NCBI RefSeq assembly: GCF_018986915.1
Contig: NZ_CP076723.1
Coordinates: 124,001 to 188,000 of the forward strand
Source: Geomonas oryzisoli
GTDB taxonomy: Bacteria; Desulfobacterota; Desulfuromonadia; Geobacterales; Geobacteraceae
Direction of reading: 5' to 3'
Length of the DNA: 64,000 bases
In this document: piece by piece, positions 35,486 to 43,877 of the stretch
How the letters are laid out: the number at the start of each line of letters is the position of its first letter
Position numbering within the stretch: position 1 is the first letter of the stretch
Notes under the pieces: generated by a model
Database searches by the model: none
Told to the model about the DNA's origin: nothing
Seen by the model: the letters and a program-made list of their open reading frames with translations, nothing else
Made by a program: the position numbers and the translations under genes

Positions 35486-36751
35486 TTAATGAAGGTGTAA
35501 AACTTTTGCTTTCCCTCCCTCTGTCATCAATCGTTCCAGTTCGTTGGTTATTGTCTGTAGCGGTTGACGCAGATCCTCAACGTCCGTCGCATCGTAGTGC
35601 CGGCCGGAAATCGAGCTGTCAACGTGGTTGGTAAGCCTGTCCGCATCCTCAAAGATCTTCAGCCGCCTAGCCGTCGTTATAAAAGTCCGGCGCAGACCAT
35701 GTACGGTGATGTCTAGGCCGGTGTAGAGCCTGAGCGCCGCAGCCATGAGCCTGACGTGTCCAGTCTTGTTGGTGCTGTAGCGGACCGTCTTTACCGCCGG
35801 GAATACCCAGGGGCACCCCTCCTCCCTTTGAGCCAGCCTCCGTTCCAGGATCTCGAGCGACTGACGGCAGAGCGGTGCATAGAGCGGCCTGCGGTTCTTG
35901 GTATCCGGGATGGTCAGCGTCAGCCGGTCCAGGGTGACGTTCTCCCAGCGCAGGGCCGCCGCCTCCTGGCTCCTCAGGCCATGGTAGAGGCAGAACAGGT
36001 AGCAGTCCCTGGTGGTCTCGTTGAACTTCTGGATCCCCTGGTAGAAGACCTGGAATTCCTTCCCCTCCAGCCGCTCGGTCCTCGCCTGGATCTTCTTCAT
36101 GTGCTTGCCGAAACGCAGCACGGCCAGCGGATTGGTGGCGACGATACCCGGGTATTTCACCCGAGCATAATTGATGATCGCCGCAAGCATGACGAATGCG
36201 TTTCTGGCGCCGTAGGGGCCGTGGCCGATTTCCGCTTGCCGGTAACGGTCAATGACCACCTCCGGTGTGAGTTTGCCGATCTCGGCGAGGGGGAGGGAGA
36301 GCCAGGTTTCGAAATGGCGGGTGACGATGTTGGTGTACCCCCTGACAGTTGATGGTTTGTAGCTGTTCCCTTCCGCAGTCTTCTTCTCCAGAAAGTATGC
36401 CTCCAGCATCTGCGCCAGGGTGACATCCGACCCGTGCATCTTGGTCTGCCCCCGCTTGATCTCGAGGCGCAGTCCGGGGACGAACCCCTTGTCACGGTCG
36501 TCGTATCCCTGGATCTCCTTGCGCGCCTGTTCCAGTGTGATCTCCCCGAACCGCCCCAGCGTCTTGCGCACGCTGCGGTATCCGGTCTTAGAGGCTGCAT
36601 CGCGGATGTCGACCTTCACGAAGAAGGTCTTGGACGAGTTGCCCACCCTCAACCCCAAGCCGCGTGTCTCGGTGTCGAAGTAATCCACCCGCTCCCCGGG
36701 AGGGGCTGCCAGCTTTTCCAGCGTCGACTTGGTAAACTTGATCTTTGGCAT
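35486..36751 (-). CDS. Tyrosine recombinase/integrase (P4-type)
   Basis: About 421 residues from the ATG at 36,751 (MPKIKFTKSTLEKL); an ATG four codons earlier is possible. The N-terminal DUF4102-type arm-binding domain includes YFDTETRGLGLRV and KTLGRFGEITLEQAR. The core-binding domain spans about 130-230. The catalytic domain has R in YHGLRSQEA, HGLRRTF, the TNHVD histidine and the candidate nucleophile tyrosine in GRHYDATD. It sits 0.2 kb from attR and reads away from it. It presumably integrates the element at the 3' end of the adjacent regulator gene. Confidence 0.93.
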   Translation of the reverse strand: MPKIKFTKSTLEKLAAPPGERVDYFDTETRGLGLRVGNSSKTFFVKVDIRDAASKTGYRSVRKTLGRFGEITLEQARKEIQGYDDRDKGFVPGLRLEIKRGQTKMHGSDVTLAQMLEAYFLEKKTAEGNSYKPSTVRGYTNIVTRHFETWLSLPLAEIGKLTPEVVIDRYRQAEIGHGPYGARNAFVMLAAIINYARVKYPGIVATNPLAVLRFGKHMKKIQARTERLEGKEFQVFYQGIQKFNETTRDCYLFCLYHGLRSQEAAALRWENVTLDRLTLTIPDTKNRRPLYAPLCRQSLEILERRLAQREEGCPWVFPAVKTVRYSTNKTGHVRLMAAALRLYTGLDITVHGLRRTFITTARRLKIFEDADRLTNHVDSSISGRHYDATDVEDLRQPLQTITNELERLMTEGGKAKVLHLH

Positions 36752-36804
36752 TGGCACCACCATTAGAATATTTTTATCGTACCCAGGCCTAGAAAAAGGG
36801 GGGC

Positions 36805-36825
36805 TGGGTACGATATGGGTACGAA
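36805..36825 (+). promoter_or_regulatory. Arm-type integrase site, right
   Basis: Identical over 21 bases to 16,981-17,001 (two GGGTACGA repeats around TAT). An inverted partial copy, ATCGTACCC, lies at 36,776-36,784. It lies between the integrase start and attR, so it may also control the integrase promoter. Confidence 0.6.
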
Positions 36826-36832
36826 GATCAGT

Positions 36833-36869
36833 AAAAAACCCGCTCAATCTGGCTTACAGATTAGCGGGT
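36833..36869 (-). terminator. Intrinsic terminator supplied by the element to the host gene
   Basis: Read leftward, ACCCGCT...AATCTG pairs with CAGATT...AGCGGGT, followed by TTTTTT. It lies inside the element about 77 bases past the regulator gene's stop and would end that gene's transcript before the integrase gene. Confidence 0.8.
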
Positions 36870-36945
36870 CTTTATGGCGGTGTCAACGTGTAAGTAATTG
36901 TTTTTTATTGATAAATATCCTTGTTTAACACTCCTTCAAAACGGG

Positions 36946-36976
36946 TCAAATCTTCACGGTTTTGTAAAGGAAGTTC
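36946..36976 (-). other. attR: element-supplied 3' end of the sigma-54 regulator gene
   Basis: This is the current C-terminus NFLYKTVKI plus TGA of the regulator gene. It is the direct repeat partner of 16,914-16,943. The identical core TTGTAAAGGAAGTT is at 36,962-36,975. Bases on the low-coordinate side of the core should come from the element and differ from the displaced copy only at silent positions and in the stop codon. Confidence 0.85.
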
Positions 36977-39732
36977 TTGAACCTGAAGAATCGCTTTCTC
37001 TCTTCCTCGTCCTCTTGGGGGGAGCCGGTGACGGCTTTCAGGTGCCGCGCGACTTCGGGCATGCTCTTGCCGGCAACGCTCCGGCTTCTCTCCACCACCA
37101 ACCGCACCACGTCCTTCGAAATCCTGCTCTGCGAGTACGGCTCGTACACGGCTTCCCAGAAGTCCTTCCCCGCCTCGATGTCGCTCAGAATGTCGCTGGC
37201 CACTTCCTCGGCCAGCAATTCAAAGGCGGGCACCACCTGCTCGCGCGACCCATCGCGAATGGCTTTCCTGATGTCCTCCCCGGTCACCATCTTGCCGGTC
37301 CTGAAGAACAGGGCACGCAGCAATATACTCCTCAACTCGCGGATGTTCCCCTTGTAGTTATGCCCCACCAGCGCCTCTTTGGCGTCCTTGGACAGGCTCG
37401 GCTCGTCGTTGCGACTCGCTTCTTCGGTGCTTCTGTAGGTCCGGTAGAGCTTGCCCAGGAAGTGGGTGGAGAGGTCGGGGATGTCCTCACGCCGCTCGTT
37501 CAGGGACGGCACCACGACGGAGAGCTCGGTGAGACGGTGGTACAGGTCTTCTCGGAAATTGCCGAGGGCGATCTCCTTTCTCAGGTCCTTGTTGGTGGCT
37601 GCCACCAGCAGGACGCGGCTGATCCGTTCCCGGTTCTCGCCCAGACGGACGAAGCCGCCGTTGTCCAGGAAGCGCAGCAGCTGCACCTGGGTCTTGGGGT
37701 CGGCGTCGCCGATTTCGTCGAGGAAGACGATGCCGCCGGATGCTTCCTCCAGGATCCCTTTCCTGTCGCTGTAGGCGCCGGTGAAGGCGCCCTTGATGTG
37801 CCCGAAGAGCTCGGAATAGGTGAGGTCCCCGCTGTAGGCGGCGATGTTCGTCTTCTTGACCGGCAGCTCGCCGTCCGGGTTGATCTGCTGCCGGTACAGC
37901 TCGTTCAGCTTGTTGTACAGGTTGTTGAAGAAGAACTCCTTCCCTGCGCCGGTGGGGCCGAGCACCAGGATGGAGGGGAGGCCGATGGTGGCCTCCTGCA
38001 GCACGTGCCGGCTCCAAAGGGCGATCCGGTTGGAAAGGGGCTGCGAGACGGTGTTGATGAAGGCGACGATCTCCTGGGCCTTGCGGCTGTTGCCGATGAT
38101 GTTGCCCAGGCGATACGAGGAGACTTTGGGGTCCTTGTAGGCGATGTCGCTTTGCAGCTTGTTCACCTCGGACTGCAGCCGCTCGATGCGCTGGATGTCG
38201 GAGATGTGCCGGGAGGTGAGGCGGTCGATGATCTGCAGGATGCGCTTGTGCTCTTCGGTGAAATACCCCTCCTGCAGCGAATTGAGGCAGATGACGGCGA
38301 TCACCTCGTCATCGCTGATCACCGGTACGGCCATCTCGCTCCTGATCAACTCGTTCATGGGGCGGTGGAAGCCTTCGTGCTGCGAGGTATCGGCGACCTG
38401 CCCGATGATCTTGGGCTCCTTGGTCCAGGCGACGTAGCCGGTGAGGCTGCGCTCCACCGGGGGGAGATCGCTTCCGCCGATCTTGAAGGGAGGGATCTTC
38501 TTTTTCAGCCATTCCTTGTTCTTGGCGCCGACGATGGTTCCTTCCTCGTTCTCGACGACCAGGTACTTCTCTCCCTCGCGCTCCTGCACGATGGCGATGC
38601 TGCCGGTGTCGGCGCCGATCAGCTCGGTCGCCTTGGAAAGAACCTTGGTGAGGAACGGGTGCAGCCCCTCGTTACGCTCCTGCAGCAGGTCGGAGATCTC
38701 GGAGAGGACCTTGATCTCGAGGTGCTCGCCACCGACCTCGTTGATGACCCGCTCCACCATCTCCGCGTGGGTCTGTAGCAGACCTTCCTCGAACTCGGAA
38801 AAACTGGCGAGCTGGCGCGTGAAGTAGTTGATCAGGCAGATGAGGCGCCGCGTGCCGGGCTCGATGCGCGGCACCATGTACAAGGTCCTCAGTCCCATCT
38901 CTTCGGTGAGCGCACGGCGCTGGATGGTCTGGTCCTGGAGGTCGGCGATGAAGAGCGGCTTCAGGAGCTGGTCGTCGGTCACTACGCCGGCCTCGTTGAC
39001 GTAACGTGAGACCAGTGACGTGCCGTGTTTCAGGTCGATGCTGCCGACGTTGTCGTAGCGGGATTTGAGATCCGGGTCTTCGGCGTGGCTCGCCAGCACT
39101 TCCATGCCGCCGCGCGCCGGTACCAGCACCGAGGCGAGGGTGAGCCCGTCGATCAGGTTCACCGCGGAGCGCACCATGAAGCCCGCCGCCTCCCTTCTCT
39201 TGTACACCTCGACCCGGCGCGCCAGCAGCAGTTGCTGGTGGTACTTGCGGGCATGGTCCACCCTTTCGCCGGCCCTCGCCAGGAACGGGACCAGGAGCTC
39301 GATGCGGTCGCGGGAAAGGAGTTCGCCGTCCACGCAGGCCACGCCGATCGATTTCCCCTCGCTGGTGATGGGGAGCATGGTGGTGCCGTCGATCTGGAAG
39401 CGGCGGGAGAAGTCTTGGTCCAGGGGAAGCCCGCTCTCGGCTGGGAGCAGGAACTGGGACGGCATCTGCGTCACGAAGGTGTTGGAAACGCCGGCTTCGG
39501 CGGAGATGATGGGGAAGGTGGCCTCGCGGATCTCGGCAGCGAAGCTGCCGCAGGCAAAGGCACAGGACAGCGCGCCACGCGTCAGGTCTTCCAGGTAGAT
39601 GCGGACGCGCTCCTGGTCCGAGACCAACCGCGCACCTTCGCCGACCAGGTGCAGCATCTCGTCCAGGTTTTCCTTGCCGAAGGAGGCGATTCGGTCGCCT
39701 AGCGTCTTAAGTTGCAGATCGGTAACGGCCAT
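36946..39732 (-). CDS. GAF-domain sigma-54-dependent transcriptional regulator
   Basis: A protein of about 928 residues; the ATG after AGAGG is chosen over one six codons upstream. The N-terminal 550 residues hold GAF-like sensor domains. The AAA+ domain has Walker A LGPTGAGKEFFF, the sigma-54 contact motif GAFTGA, and Walker B GGIVFLDEIGD. The C-terminus (SMPEVARHLKAV) may be a divergent DNA-binding helix pair rather than a clear Fis domain. The integrative element sits exactly at its 3' end without altering the protein. A partner gene of unknown function lies upstream on the same strand. Confidence 0.88.
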   Translation of the reverse strand: MAVTDLQLKTLGDRIASFGKENLDEMLHLVGEGARLVSDQERVRIYLEDLTRGALSCAFACGSFAAEIREATFPIISAEAGVSNTFVTQMPSQFLLPAESGLPLDQDFSRRFQIDGTTMLPITSEGKSIGVACVDGELLSRDRIELLVPFLARAGERVDHARKYHQQLLLARRVEVYKRREAAGFMVRSAVNLIDGLTLASVLVPARGGMEVLASHAEDPDLKSRYDNVGSIDLKHGTSLVSRYVNEAGVVTDDQLLKPLFIADLQDQTIQRRALTEEMGLRTLYMVPRIEPGTRRLICLINYFTRQLASFSEFEEGLLQTHAEMVERVINEVGGEHLEIKVLSEISDLLQERNEGLHPFLTKVLSKATELIGADTGSIAIVQEREGEKYLVVENEEGTIVGAKNKEWLKKKIPPFKIGGSDLPPVERSLTGYVAWTKEPKIIGQVADTSQHEGFHRPMNELIRSEMAVPVISDDEVIAVICLNSLQEGYFTEEHKRILQIIDRLTSRHISDIQRIERLQSEVNKLQSDIAYKDPKVSSYRLGNIIGNSRKAQEIVAFINTVSQPLSNRIALWSRHVLQEATIGLPSILVLGPTGAGKEFFFNNLYNKLNELYRQQINPDGELPVKKTNIAAYSGDLTYSELFGHIKGAFTGAYSDRKGILEEASGGIVFLDEIGDADPKTQVQLLRFLDNGGFVRLGENRERISRVLLVAATNKDLRKEIALGNFREDLYHRLTELSVVVPSLNERREDIPDLSTHFLGKLYRTYRSTEEASRNDEPSLSKDAKEALVGHNYKGNIRELRSILLRALFFRTGKMVTGEDIRKAIRDGSREQVVPAFELLAEEVASDILSDIEAGKDFWEAVYEPYSQSRISKDVVRLVVERSRSVAGKSMPEVARHLKAVTGSPQEDEEERKRFFRFKNFLYKTVKI

Positions 39733-39809
39733 ATGATCCTCTGAGTACATAATTTACACACGAGGAGCACACTAGAGGAATTGCGGCGGGGTGTCAAGGG
39801 GGAGGTAGG

Positions 39810-41654
39810 TTAGTTGAACCCCTTCCTGATCTGATACAGCTCCTCCAGGTTCAGGCCGTTCAGGTCGAAGAACTCGCGCTCCAGTTCCTCGACGTAGAAG
39901 CGGTCCAGACCTGAGTTCTCGAGGAAATCCTCGCGCAAGGAGGAGTTCTTCTCCAGGATGATCTGCGGCAGCAGGTTGTGGATGTAGACGGCTTCTTTCT
40001 TGATGGTGAGAATCGCCTCGCGGAACAGGTGGTCCGGGATCTCGCCGTCGATGAGCTTCTTGTTGAGGAATTCTTCAGTGAGTTCCTTCTTGAGCGCATC
40101 CTGATCCGCCTTGGTCGCATACTTTGAGTAGAAGTTACGGATGCGGTCCTTGACGTGCTCGAGCAGGGTGAGGTGCAGGCGCTCGTCGCTGTCGATCTTC
40201 ACCAACTGCTCCAGCAGCGCCGTTGTAGTGAGCCGGTTCTCTTCGATGAGTTTCAGGCCCGAGGCGAGGTGGGTCACCTTCTTTCTGCCGTAGATCCCGA
40301 GGTACTTGTCCTCGAAGATGCCGGAGAGGAAGAGCTTGGTGAACAGGTCGGGGGCGAGCATGTCGAAGGCGTGCTTGTTCCCCAAAAGGCTTCGGATCAT
40401 CTCCTCCGAGATCCTCACGTTCTCCATGAAGGCAAGCTGGTTGATGGCCGAGGAGGTGGCGTCGTAGCGGTCGAAGTAGGTGATGATGTACGAGTACCCT
40501 TCGAGGATCGAGATGTCGGCGCCGTCGCGGATTTTTTCGTCGCAGGCCTTGCTGGCGTCGAGCAGCATCTCCTCGAAGGCATGATCGCGGTTCTCGGCGG
40601 CCTGCTTCTTCGCGAAGAGGAGCTTCAGCATGTCCTCCGGCTCGATGGTGCTCTCGATGTGCCGCTCGGAGAGGAACATTCCCTCCAGGATCTGCCTGGT
40701 CTCGGAGATGTAGTTGCTCTCCTCCAGGTCGACCAGCTTCTTGTCCTTCTTGAGCATCTCGTCCAGGGTGTAAAAGAGCGCCCCCGGGATCTTGTTGCGC
40801 ACCGACAGGGTCTTCAGACGGGTCAGGCGCGCGTTCTCCAGCTTGTTGATCTCGCCTTTGCGGTTGCAGGCGATCAGGATGTTCTTGTACTCGTCGACGA
40901 TGCGCCGGTTGTCCGGGTGCTTGTACATCACGTCGATCCGGATGCGCTCCTGCTGGTAGCGGTCGATGCCGTAGCGCTCGGCGAGCACGGCCAGGGACTG
41001 GAACTCCGCGTCGGTAATCTTCTTGTTGTTGAAGTAAAGCGACTTGAACGCCTCGCTGTACTCGCGGTGCCGGATGTTGATCAGCTTGAACAGGAAGAGG
41101 TGGGCGTTGGGGTCGTCGACGATATCCAGGATCTCCTGGATGATGAGGTTGTCCTGTTCCTCGCCGACGGCGTCGGAGCGCTTGAGGGCCTTGCCCAGCA
41201 CCCTGAGGATGCGCTCCTGCTGCTCGTGCATCGGGCCGGAAAAGTCGACGCCGGTCAGCGCAAAAAAATAGTTGAAGATGGCGTTGCCGTCGAAGAAGAT
41301 CTTGTCGTAACTGACGAAACCTTCGGTACGTTCGCTGAACCTCAGCGTGCCGCTTTTGTGGTCGTAGTGGGTGCCGTAGATGATGAGCCTGTTGGAGACC
41401 TCTTCCTTGGCGAGGTCGGCGATGGGCTGGTCCACGCCGAACATGTACTCGCAGAAGGAGCCGCCGTTGCCCCGGTGGCTGATGCCGCTCTTGCCGATGA
41501 TGAACTCGTTGCCGGGAGAGAAGAAGCGGATCTCGTCGGGATCGGAGGGGTCGGTGTTAAAGAAGTAACGGTTGTACGCCTCGCTGCCCGCCGTGATGGC
41601 GTAGAACTCGATCTGGTCGTTTGCATAGCCGTGCAGCCGAATGTCTCTGAACAT
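39810..41654 (-). CDS. Uncharacterized 614-residue protein, possible TIGR04442-type
   Basis: A large helical cytosolic protein starting MFRDIRLHGYANDQIEFYAITAG; the frame is open 25 codons further but would run back over the preceding gene. No membrane segment, enzyme motif or nucleotide loop is evident. I think it belongs to the Geobacter-type family named TIGR04442, but cannot confirm that. It lies 77 bases before the sigma-54 regulator gene and 37 bases after the PhnP-like gene, all on the minus strand, so the three may be co-transcribed and this protein may modulate the regulator. Confidence 0.7.
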   Translation of the reverse strand: MFRDIRLHGYANDQIEFYAITAGSEAYNRYFFNTDPSDPDEIRFFSPGNEFIIGKSGISHRGNGGSFCEYMFGVDQPIADLAKEEVSNRLIIYGTHYDHKSGTLRFSERTEGFVSYDKIFFDGNAIFNYFFALTGVDFSGPMHEQQERILRVLGKALKRSDAVGEEQDNLIIQEILDIVDDPNAHLFLFKLINIRHREYSEAFKSLYFNNKKITDAEFQSLAVLAERYGIDRYQQERIRIDVMYKHPDNRRIVDEYKNILIACNRKGEINKLENARLTRLKTLSVRNKIPGALFYTLDEMLKKDKKLVDLEESNYISETRQILEGMFLSERHIESTIEPEDMLKLLFAKKQAAENRDHAFEEMLLDASKACDEKIRDGADISILEGYSYIITYFDRYDATSSAINQLAFMENVRISEEMIRSLLGNKHAFDMLAPDLFTKLFLSGIFEDKYLGIYGRKKVTHLASGLKLIEENRLTTTALLEQLVKIDSDERLHLTLLEHVKDRIRNFYSKYATKADQDALKKELTEEFLNKKLIDGEIPDHLFREAILTIKKEAVYIHNLLPQIILEKNSSLREDFLENSGLDRFYVEELEREFFDLNGLNLEELYQIRKGFN

Positions 41655-41691
41655 CAGTTCCGTCCGTTTCTCAGGTTCTTTTAGTTCGTCT

Positions 41692-42447
41692 TCAAAGCTC
41701 GACCGACAAGCCGTCATAGGCGAATTCAACGCCCTGCGGGAGCCGCTCTCCGTCGCTGTGATGCACCTCGTGGGTCAGGTGGGTCAGCACGGTGCGGCGG
41801 GGTTTCAGGATCTCCGCCATCTTGAGCGCCCCCTCGATGTTGAAATGGTTGGGGTGCGGGGAAAAGCGCAGGGCATCGATGATCATCAGGTCGAGTCCCT
41901 GTAAAAGGGCCAAAGACTGATCCGGTATCTCGCTGCAGTCGGTGAGATAGGCAGCGTTGTCGAACCGGTAGCCGGTGGCCAGGTAGGAGCCGTGTTTGAT
42001 CGGCACCGGGGTGATGTGGCAGCCGAACAGATCGAACGGGGCCGTCACGGGGAACGTCTCCAGCAGCGGCCAGTATCCTTCCGAGTGAAGCCCCTCGAAG
42101 ATGTAGGAAAAGTTGGTGCGAACCTGGTCGAGGGTCTCCTGGCTCGCGTAACAGGGAATCACCCTGCGGTGGATGAAGTGGAAGCCGCGCAAGTCATCGA
42201 TGCCATGGATGTGGTCGGCGTGGGTGTGGGTGAGCAGAACGGCGTCGATCTGCGGTATCCCTTCCCGCAACGCCTGCATCCTCAAGTCGGTCGAGGTATC
42301 GACGAGGATGCGTTGGCCGCAGGATTCGACCAGGATGGAGGCACGTGTTCTCTTGTCGCGCGGGTCAGAGGAACCGCAGACCTGGCAGTGGCAGCCGACC
42401 ATGGGGACCCCGGTCGAAGTGCCAGAGCCGAGGATGGTAATTTTCAT
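41692..42447 (-). CDS. MBL-fold metallohydrolase, PhnP-like
   Basis: A 251-residue metallo-beta-lactamase-fold protein. It begins MKITILGSGTSTGVPMVGCHCQVC, a cysteine-containing lead typical of PhnP/RNase Z-like phosphodiesterases. The metal motif is LLTHTHADHIHGIDDL, with later ligands in YLTDCSEIP and LTHLTHEVHH. PhnP-type enzymes cleave cyclic phosphodiesters such as 5-phosphoribosyl 1,2-cyclic phosphate. No C-P lyase genes are nearby, so the substrate here is unknown. The start is set at the family-consistent ATG. Confidence 0.87.
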   Translation of the reverse strand: MKITILGSGTSTGVPMVGCHCQVCGSSDPRDKRTRASILVESCGQRILVDTSTDLRMQALREGIPQIDAVLLTHTHADHIHGIDDLRGFHFIHRRVIPCYASQETLDQVRTNFSYIFEGLHSEGYWPLLETFPVTAPFDLFGCHITPVPIKHGSYLATGYRFDNAAYLTDCSEIPDQSLALLQGLDLMIIDALRFSPHPNHFNIEGALKMAEILKPRRTVLTHLTHEVHHSDGERLPQGVEFAYDGLSVEL

Positions 42448-42604
42448 GTGTCGCACCTCGGAATGCCGGTAAAGTACCATGAACCTGTCAGTGAGGCAAG
42501 GGGTTTATCCCTTGCCTAGTGCGGGTTTTACGGCTATTATCAGAGCCTGTCGCCGGTGGGAGTTTCTAATGATGCCGGTGAAAAAACTTTAGTAGAGGTT
42601 CCCA

Positions 42605-43627
42605 ATGCGTGTCGGTATCATCGCCCCCAACTACTATCCCGCGGAAACCGGCAATGCCGTCACAGTCAGGCGTATCGAGCGCCAGCTGAGGCTCATGGGG
42701 TGCGAGGTGCAGGTATTTCCCGTGGAGCGGCTGCCCGGGGAGCGGCTGCAAGCCGCTGTCGCGGAATTCACGCCGGAGATCCTGCACGCCTTTCATGCCT
42801 ATCATGGCGGCAGGGTGGCCTATGCCCTGTCCAAGTCGCTTGGGCTTCCTTACCTCATCACGCTGACCGGGACCGACGTGTACCAGGCCCTTTGCGATCA
42901 GCGCGGCCTGGAGATGCACGGTGCGTTGCGCGGTGCCGCGAAGCTGGTCGCGTTTCATGCCTGCGTGAAGAAGCGTCTCGGGGAGCATCTGTCCAGCCTG
43001 GAAGAGCGGACCGTTTTGATTCACCAGGGGGTAGAGCTCCCGACCGAGTACGCTCCCGTGGCGGGAGCGGCCGAAAAGGAGGAATTCGTCTTTCTGCTCC
43101 CCGCCGGTCTGCGTCCGGTGAAGAACGTGTTGTTTCCGTTCGCGCCCCTGGCCGAGTTGCATGACCGTTATCCGCAGGTGCGGCTGGAACTGGCCGGTCC
43201 GGTGCTGGACAACGGATACGCTGCGCGGGTCATGGAAGAGCTGGAGCGGTATCCTTTTGCCCGCTATCTTGGTGTAGTTGCCCACGGTGTCATGGGAGAG
43301 CTGTACCGTCGGGTCGACGTAGTGCTGAACACCTCCCTCACCGAGGGGGGCATGGCGAACACCGTCCTCGAAGCGTTGTCCTACGCGAAGCCGCTGTTGG
43401 TGTCCGACATCGAGGGTAACCGTTCCATCATCAAAGATGGCGTCACCGGTCTGGTGTACCACAGTGCCGCCGATTTCTGCAGCAAAGCCGAGCACCTGGT
43501 GACCGATGCGCACCTGCGCGACCGGTTGGGGAAGAACGGCAGGTGTCTTGTGCGTGACAACTGCTGTCCAGAGAAAGAAGCCGGAGCCTACCTCGCCCTT
43601 TACCGTGACATCCTCGGTGCCGCCTAG
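42605..43627 (+). CDS. GT4-family glycosyltransferase
   Basis: A 340-residue GT-B fold glycosyltransferase. The N-terminal domain begins MRVGIIAPNYYPAETGNAVTVRRIERQL with the acceptor-side GxxxT-type segment. The donor-side domain shows LLPAGLRPVKN, ARYLGVVAHGVMGELYRRVDVVLNTSLTEGG and the E-x7-E type NTVLEALSYAKPLLVSDIEGN. Members transfer sugars from nucleotide donors, often to lipids, glycans or small molecules. The family variant with KNVLFPFAPL is common in hypothetical selenoneine- or glycogen-like contexts, but the acceptor here cannot be named. It stands alone, divergent from the PhnP-like gene. Confidence 0.87.
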   Translation: MRVGIIAPNYYPAETGNAVTVRRIERQLRLMGCEVQVFPVERLPGERLQAAVAEFTPEILHAFHAYHGGRVAYALSKSLGLPYLITLTGTDVYQALCDQRGLEMHGALRGAAKLVAFHACVKKRLGEHLSSLEERTVLIHQGVELPTEYAPVAGAAEKEEFVFLLPAGLRPVKNVLFPFAPLAELHDRYPQVRLELAGPVLDNGYAARVMEELERYPFARYLGVVAHGVMGELYRRVDVVLNTSLTEGGMANTVLEALSYAKPLLVSDIEGNRSIIKDGVTGLVYHSAADFCSKAEHLVTDAHLRDRLGKNGRCLVRDNCCPEKEAGAYLALYRDILGAA

Positions 43628-43641
43628 CCGCGGCATCAGTT

Positions 43642-43731
43642 TCAGTCCACCCAGCGATCCCCGTCCACCGGGTCCACCTTGTCCAGTTTTTTGTCCATGT
43701 CGTCCACCTGCCGCTGTCCCTTGGCTGTCAT
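43642..43731 (-). CDS. Possible 29-residue small protein
   Basis: A short frame reading MTAKGQRQVDDMDKKLDK... and ending DGDRWVD before TGA. It is preceded by GAGGGGGCAACG, a strong ribosome site. It lies antisense to nothing and convergent with the glycosyltransferase gene. Highly charged, no membrane segment. The ribosome site and first codons are duplicated 46 bases upstream. Coding status is uncertain without conservation data. Confidence 0.4.
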   Translation of the reverse strand: MTAKGQRQVDDMDKKLDKVDPVDGDRWVD

Positions 43732-43788
43732 CGTTGCCCCCTCTGCCATCCACCTGCCGCTGTCCCTTGGCCGTCATCGTTGTCCCCT
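43703..43788. repeat. 46-bp tandem duplication
   Basis: Two near-identical copies of about 38-40 bases starting CCACCTGCCGCTGTCCC, offset by exactly 46 bases (43,704 and 43,750), differing at few positions. The repeat covers the ribosome site and start of the small ORF. With two units and no spacer pattern it is not a CRISPR array. Confidence 0.75.
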
Positions 43789-43877
43789 CCCTCGTCCCCT
43801 GCCTTAAAATAGACATTAACCCTTGCCAATGAGTCCGGTTCCCGTAGACTATCCCTTCGTGACCAAGGGGGACCGAC

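Larger units (their letters stand above)
16930..36975. mobile_element. Integrative mobilizable element (about 20 kb) in the 3' end of a sigma-54 regulator gene
   Basis: The ends are defined by a direct repeat of the target gene's 3' terminus, by identical 21-bp arm-like sequences inside each end, and by a tyrosine integrase next to the right end. A MobF relaxase and a MobC-like protein give mobilization functions; no type IV secretion genes are present, so it would need a helper. Several genes are much more AT-rich than the flanking chromosome (27.3-30.3 kb and 33.7-35.4 kb). Decayed duplicate pieces of integrase and relaxase inside indicate a composite history. Confidence 0.85.

Noticed and set aside
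36898-38778. A 626-codon frame antisense to the sigma-54 regulator
   Set aside because: It is a reverse-strand shadow of a GC-rich gene with no recognisable domain.
43703-43788. Possible CRISPR array
   Set aside because: Only two repeat units, no spacers of uniform length and no cas genes in the window; it is a simple tandem duplication.
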